NCBI GenBank assembly: GCA_934167875.1 | Contig: CAKPMC010000001.1 | Coordinates: 77,466-141,465 of the forward strand | Direction of reading: 5' to 3' | DNA: 64,000 bases | From: an uncultured Bacilli bacterium | GTDB taxonomy: Bacteria > Bacillota_I > Bacilli_A > RF39 > UBA660 | Shown here: positions 60,849-64,000 of the stretch, one piece after another | Layout of the letters: every line of letters begins with the position of its first letter | Position numbering within the stretch: the first letter of the stretch is position 1 | The notes under the pieces: model-generated | Seen by the model: only the letters and a program-made list of their open reading frames with translations | Database searches by the model: none | Told to the model about the DNA's origin: nothing | Made by a program: the position numbers and the translations under genes

Positions 60849-61649
60849 CTATATAATATTTATAAATAAAATAGCTGTAATAACTACAAAAATTAAACTA
60901 TCAAATAAATCCAACACTCCACCATGCCCTGGTATTAAATTAGAAAAATCTTTTTTATTATAATATCTCTTAATCTGTGAAAAAATCAAATCTCCAAATT
61001 GACCAATTAAAGACAAAGTAAGCGTTATAATCAAAATCTGTATAAATGGTATTCCACTATTAATAACTGTAAGGTAATATAATACTCCACCAAAAGTACC
61101 CATTACAGCTCCACCAATAAATCCTTCTAATGTTTTATTAGGTGATATTTCCTTAGCTAATGGAATTCTACCTATTAATTTTCCTGTTATTAAAGCAAAT
61201 ATATCTGTAAAACAAGTAATAACTAAAAAATAAATTAAATGTAAAATTGATGTATTGCGTATTAAAATCATTAAATTAAAAGAAAATCCAATAAATAAAA
61301 CAGAGCCTAATAAATATAATGCATCCTGTAAATTATATTTACTATTATCACCAATTATAACTAAAGGAACCATGAATGCAAACATCATGAATGTTAATAT
61401 ACGATAATCAAGAACTATTACTAAATCACTACTTTGATAATTATTTAATATCAAAAATCCAACTGCTAAATAGGCAAGTATTTCAATTAACCATGATAAT
61501 TTTCTTGTTTTTAGTTTTAGATCAAATAATTCTTTAAAAGCTAGCAATCCTACTAATAGAATTAATCCAGCAAAAAAAATTCCACCCTTCATTATAAAAG
61601 GAACAAAAATTAGTAACAACAAAATAGAACTAATAATTCTATTTTTCAT
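60849..61649 (-). CDS. cdsA: Phosphatidate cytidylyltransferase CdsA
   Basis: A 266-aa protein of about eight TM helices with the C-terminal CDS signature: ISPNKTLEGFIGGAVMGT, then FSNLIPGHGGVLDLFDSLIF. Known reaction: CTP + phosphatidate to CDP-diacylglycerol in the membrane. The usual D-R-x-D of the signature is here D-L-F-D, a variation. Between uppS (2-nt gap) and rseP (9-nt gap). Confidence 0.92.
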   Translation of the reverse strand: MKNRIISSILLLLIFVPFIMKGGIFFAGLILLVGLLAFKELFDLKLKTRKLSWLIEILAYLAVGFLILNNYQSSDLVIVLDYRILTFMMFAFMVPLVIIGDNSKYNLQDALYLLGSVLFIGFSFNLMILIRNTSILHLIYFLVITCFTDIFALITGKLIGRIPLAKEISPNKTLEGFIGGAVMGTFGGVLYYLTVINSGIPFIQILIITLTLSLIGQFGDLIFSQIKRYYNKKDFSNLIPGHGGVLDLFDSLIFVVITAILFINII

Positions 61650-61651
61650 AA

Positions 61652-62347
61652 CTAAACACCTCCAAATCTACGATTTCTTTGATAATAATCTTCTATTATT
61701 TTGTCAAATTCTTCTACAGTAAAATCAGGAAATAAAGTATTAGAAAAATATAATTCACTATAAGACAATTGCCATAACATAAAATTACTAATTCTATATT
61801 CACCACTTGTACGAATAACTAAATCTATAGGTGGTATATCTTGATATAAATTTTTTTCTATCATTTCTTCATCTATATCATCAATAGACATATTATTATT
61901 TAAAATATTTTCACATATTTTTTTAGTTGCATCTACTATTTCACTATGACCACCGTAATTTAAGCAAATATTTAAAATTAGTCTAGTATTATTTTTAGTA
62001 TCTTCTACTATTTTATCCATACTATCAAGTACATCCTGCCTTAACGGTTCTCTTCTACCAGAAAATATTACTTTAACTCCTTCTTTACATAATGTTTTAA
62101 ATTCTTTGGTAAACATTTCTATAAAAAGATTCATTAGATAGTCAACTTCTTCTTTACTACGTTTAAAATTCTCTGTTGAAAAAGCAAACACAGACAAATA
62201 AGAAATATCAGTATTAGCTATATGAAGACAAATTTTTTTTAATACTTTACTGCCTTCTCTATGTCCAATACTTCTACTCAATCCTCTTTTTTTAGCCCAT
62301 CTACCATTTCCATCCATAATAATAGCTACATGTTTTAATACCTTCAT
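61652..62347 (-). CDS. uppS: Undecaprenyl diphosphate synthase
   Basis: A 231-aa cis-prenyltransferase: HVAIIMDGNGRWAKKRGL at residues 6-23 (catalytic Asp), GHREGSK, YLSVFAFSTENFKRS near 70, and the C-terminal DLVIRTSGEYRISNFMLWQ near 180. Known role: condenses FPP with isopentenyl diphosphate to make the C55 lipid carrier for cell wall. ATG 62347 is chosen (AGGAG six bases upstream). Confidence 0.95.
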   Translation of the reverse strand: MKVLKHVAIIMDGNGRWAKKRGLSRSIGHREGSKVLKKICLHIANTDISYLSVFAFSTENFKRSKEEVDYLMNLFIEMFTKEFKTLCKEGVKVIFSGRREPLRQDVLDSMDKIVEDTKNNTRLILNICLNYGGHSEIVDATKKICENILNNNMSIDDIDEEMIEKNLYQDIPPIDLVIRTSGEYRISNFMLWQLSYSELYFSNTLFPDFTVEEFDKIIEDYYQRNRRFGGV

Positions 62348-62366
62348 ATTATCTCCTAACATACTA

Positions 62367-62395
62367 ATTATAATACACTTTTATAAATACCACAA
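62367..62395 (-). promoter_or_regulatory. Promoter of uppS-cdsA-rseP
   Basis: Minus strand: TTGTGG (62390-62395), 17-bp spacer, TATAAT (62367-62372), 20 nt before the uppS start. Confidence 0.6.
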
Positions 62396-62436
62396 ATAAA
62401 AACATAAAATAAGTACACAATATAAATGGTGATAAT

Positions 62437-62925
62437 ATGTATTATATTAATTACTTTTTTATATTTGCTATTATTGGTCATCTAATTGAAACAATAGTTA
62501 CACCAGGTTTCAAAAGTGGTATTTTATATGGTTGGTGGACACCAGTATACGGTTTTGGAATTGTTATAATTTTGTTAATAGGAAAATTTTTAGATAAATT
62601 TAATTTTAAGAATAAAAAAATTTTAAAAATAATAACTACTTATCTATTATGTATGTTAATTTTAACCTTAATTGAATTGTTAGGTGGTTATTTAATTAAA
62701 TGGATATGGCATACAGAAATATGGAATTATGAAAGCCATAAATATAATATTGGTCATTATATTTCATTAGAAATATCAAATATTTGGGGATTAGCTGGCA
62801 TTGTCGTTATATATATTTTAAAACCATTAATTGATAAAGTAATAAAGAAAATACCTAAATGGTTAACATATATATTAATGGTACTATTTATAACCGATAG
62901 TATTTTAACTTTAATACTAAAATAA
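62437..62925 (+). CDS. Membrane protein, ABC_trans_CmpB-like
   Basis: A 162-aa protein with about five TM helices. FIFAIIGHLIETIVTPGF, GILYGWWTPVYGFG and LKIITTYLLCMLILTLIELLGGY are typical of the "putative ABC transporter permease" family (PF06541-type). IWGLAGIVVIYILKP follows. Function is not established. It starts behind GGTGATAAT and is transcribed divergently from uppS. Its terminator is shared with khpA. Confidence 0.7.
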   Translation: MYYINYFFIFAIIGHLIETIVTPGFKSGILYGWWTPVYGFGIVIILLIGKFLDKFNFKNKKILKIITTYLLCMLILTLIELLGGYLIKWIWHTEIWNYESHKYNIGHYISLEISNIWGLAGIVVIYILKPLIDKVIKKIPKWLTYILMVLFITDSILTLILK

Positions 62926-62977
62926 AAGAATCAATATTTAACTACTAAAAGCTATCAATATTGATTCTTACTTTTTT
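62926..62977. terminator. Bidirectional terminator between the CmpB-like gene and khpA
   Basis: A perfect 13-bp stem AAGAATCAATATT/AATATTGATTCTT (62926-62938 with 62957-62969), T6 on the plus strand; the right arm contains the last khpA codons. Confidence 0.8.
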
Positions 62978-63193
62978 ATTGTCATGAATATAGCTACTAG
63001 CCTGAACTAAAGTTCTAACTGCGTTAGCAAGTTTTCCACCTTTTCCAATAACTCTACCCATATCTTCATTATCAACTAATACTTGAATAAGAACAGTATC
63101 TTCATCATCACTTTCGAATTCTTTAACAGATACATTTTCTTTATTCACAACAAGTGATTTAACCAAAAATTCAGTCAATTCTACTAAATTCAT
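62945..63193 (-). CDS. khpA: KH-domain RNA-binding protein KhpA
   Basis: An 82-aa KH protein with the GxxG loop in RVIGKGGKLANAVRTLVQA (near 53). KhpA binds RNA and in Gram-positives works with KhpB in cell division and elongation control. It follows rpsP by 2 nt and begins behind AAGGTAAG inside the rpsP end, the conserved rpsP-khpA order. The usual rimM-trmD-rplS that follow in many genomes are absent here. Confidence 0.92.
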   Translation of the reverse strand: MNLVELTEFLVKSLVVNKENVSVKEFESDDEDTVLIQVLVDNEDMGRVIGKGGKLANAVRTLVQASSYIHDNKKVRINIDSF

Positions 63194-63195
63194 AA

Positions 63196-63462
63196 TTACT
63201 TACCTTGCTTTTCTTCAGCATATTTTTTCATGATACCTGCTTTTGATAATAAATTTTTAACAGTATCAGAAGGTTGTGCTCCATTTTTTAACCATTTTAA
63301 AGCTACTTCTTCGTTGATTTTTGTTTCATCAGCAATTGGATTATAAGTTCCAACTAATTCTAGATATTCTCCATCTCTTTTTTGTCTAGAGTCACTAGCA
63401 ACGATACGATAACTAGGTCTTTTCTTAGCACCCATTCTTGTAAGTCTTAATTTAACTGCCAT
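63196..63462 (-). CDS. rpsP: Ribosomal protein S16
   Basis: An 88-aa protein, AVKLRLTRMGAKKRPSYRIV at the start, then ELVGTYNPIADE and LKWLKNGAQPSDTVKNLLSK. Standard S16, a 30S subunit protein. ATG 63462 follows GGAGGGATATAC. A consensus promoter is at 63493-63521. Confidence 0.97.
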   Translation of the reverse strand: MAVKLRLTRMGAKKRPSYRIVASDSRQKRDGEYLELVGTYNPIADETKINEEVALKWLKNGAQPSDTVKNLLSKAGIMKKYAEEKQGK

Positions 63463-63492
63463 GTATATCCCTCCATTTCTAAAACTACATTT

Positions 63493-63521
63493 AGTATATA
63501 CCATAAAAATTTAACTGTCAA
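63493..63521 (-). promoter_or_regulatory. rpsP-khpA promoter
   Basis: Minus strand: TTGACA (63516-63521), 17-bp spacer, TATACT (63493-63498). Confidence 0.85.
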
Positions 63522-63604
63522 CCTTTTTTTATTAACAGTTTAATATTTTTATAAATCTAGTTAGCAATGAAGAAAATAATACTAAATTATTAAAATTCTA
63601 TTCA

Positions 63605-63934
63605 TTATTTTAATTCTTTTATTTCTTCTATTGATAAGCCTGTTAATTCAGAAATAGTAGAAAGTTCCATACCCTTATTAATCATCTTTTTAGCTATTTC
63701 AAGCTGTTTCTCCTTTTTTCCTTCATCATTTCCGGTAAGACGCATATCTTCCATGTCAAAAGCTCTTTTTTCTTCTACATCATATGCTCCAGCAAAATTA
63801 GGATCCATCAATAACTCTTCTATCTTATTTACTGCTTTCATATAATTATCATCTTCCTTGAATTCTTTTTCTAACTCTTCTATACTTTTAGCTCTCAATA
63901 GTTTCGCAAACTTAACTATTTCATTATCTATAGT
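63605..63934 (-). pseudogene. Truncated Rpn/PD-(D/E)XK transposase-nuclease fragment
   Basis: The frame after a stop near 63935 reads STIDNEIVKFAKLLRAKSIE then RAFDMEDMRLTGNDEGKKEK and ends LTGLSIEEIKELK. This is the C-terminal third of the Rpn-type (PD-(D/E)XK nuclease family transposase) proteins that abound in gut Bacillota. The nuclease core and a proper ATG are missing; only a TTG lies near the start. A second copy's end begins right upstream. Confidence 0.7.
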
Positions 63935-63947
63935 AGATTAAGCTTTA

Positions 63948-64000
63948 CTAAACTTTTAATTCTTTTATTTCTTCTATTGATAAGCCTGTGTATTTAGCAA
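63948..64000 (-). CDS. C-terminal end of a second Rpn-like gene (partial)
   Basis: The minus strand encodes AKYTGLSIEEIKELKV then a stop (63948-63950), nearly the same terminal heptad pattern as the neighbouring fragment (TGLSIEEIKELK). The rest lies beyond the right edge, so I cannot tell if it is intact. Confidence 0.6.
   Translation of the reverse strand, partial: AKYTGLSIEEIKELKV

Noticed and set aside
1..64000. TGA recoded as tryptophan (Mycoplasma-type code)
   Set aside because: Trp positions in conserved motifs use TGG and proteins end normally under the standard code.

Overview
The window is AT-rich (coding parts look roughly a quarter G+C), uses the standard code with TGA as a stop, and has strong Shine-Dalgarno sites before almost every gene. 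The gene content is that of an anaerobic low-GC Bacillota: pyruvate:ferredoxin oxidoreductase, CotJ-type spore-coat genes, an OLE-like RNA locus and the S16/KhpA, UppS/CdsA/RseP group. I infer an uncultured gut lineage near the Bacilli/Mollicutes boundary (RF39-like). No single marker proves this. Nearly all genes are on the minus strand.

Housekeeping-like stretches: 1-9.5 kb holds a DUF3592-like protein, a UcpA-like dehydrogenase, two GNATs, a short UvrD-type helicase, a cysteine desulfurase/thioredoxin/CcdA operon, tRNA-His and a CotJA/B-CotJC pair. 9.5-17.2 kb holds a ClpB-D1-like AAA protein, a second cysteine desulfurase with a TtcA-like tRNA thiolase, a TnpB fossil, a NUDIX protein, an autoregulated MerR-type regulator and a PAP2 phosphatase.

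17.2-42.1 kb is an accessory island. It contains a decayed collagen-like gene, an OLD nuclease with a Fic protein under a double palindromic operator, a RecD-like helicase, a GIY-YIG/DUF2075 helicase with a MazG-like protein, a nucleotide-degradation-like operon (HAD-nucleoside hydrolase fusion, HD, HAD, MATE-like), and two operons headed by the same duplicated 519-bp promoter + 99-aa gene module. One of these encodes an ASCH protein and a 1725-aa ART-like/DEAH helicase with six helicase-associated repeats. A HEPN-like gene lies between them. This looks like a defence or stress island.

42.1-64 kb returns to core functions: RecG, pyruvate:ferredoxin oxidoreductase, a NAGPA-like envelope protein, an OapA-like membrane protein directly downstream of a ~575-nt structured RNA (probable OLE RNA) with its own consensus promoter, a tripartite hybrid histidine kinase, a lipid acyltransferase and esterase, a glycosyltransferase cluster including a PssE-GtrA fusion, RseP-CdsA-UppS, an ABC_trans_CmpB-like membrane protein, KhpA and S16, then fragments of Rpn/PD-(D/E)XK transposase-nucleases.

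The most interesting items are the OLE/OapA locus, two predicted small RNAs carrying a recurrent TTCAGGGGG motif, the duplicated operon-head module with the ART-helicase operon, and the OLD-Fic unit.
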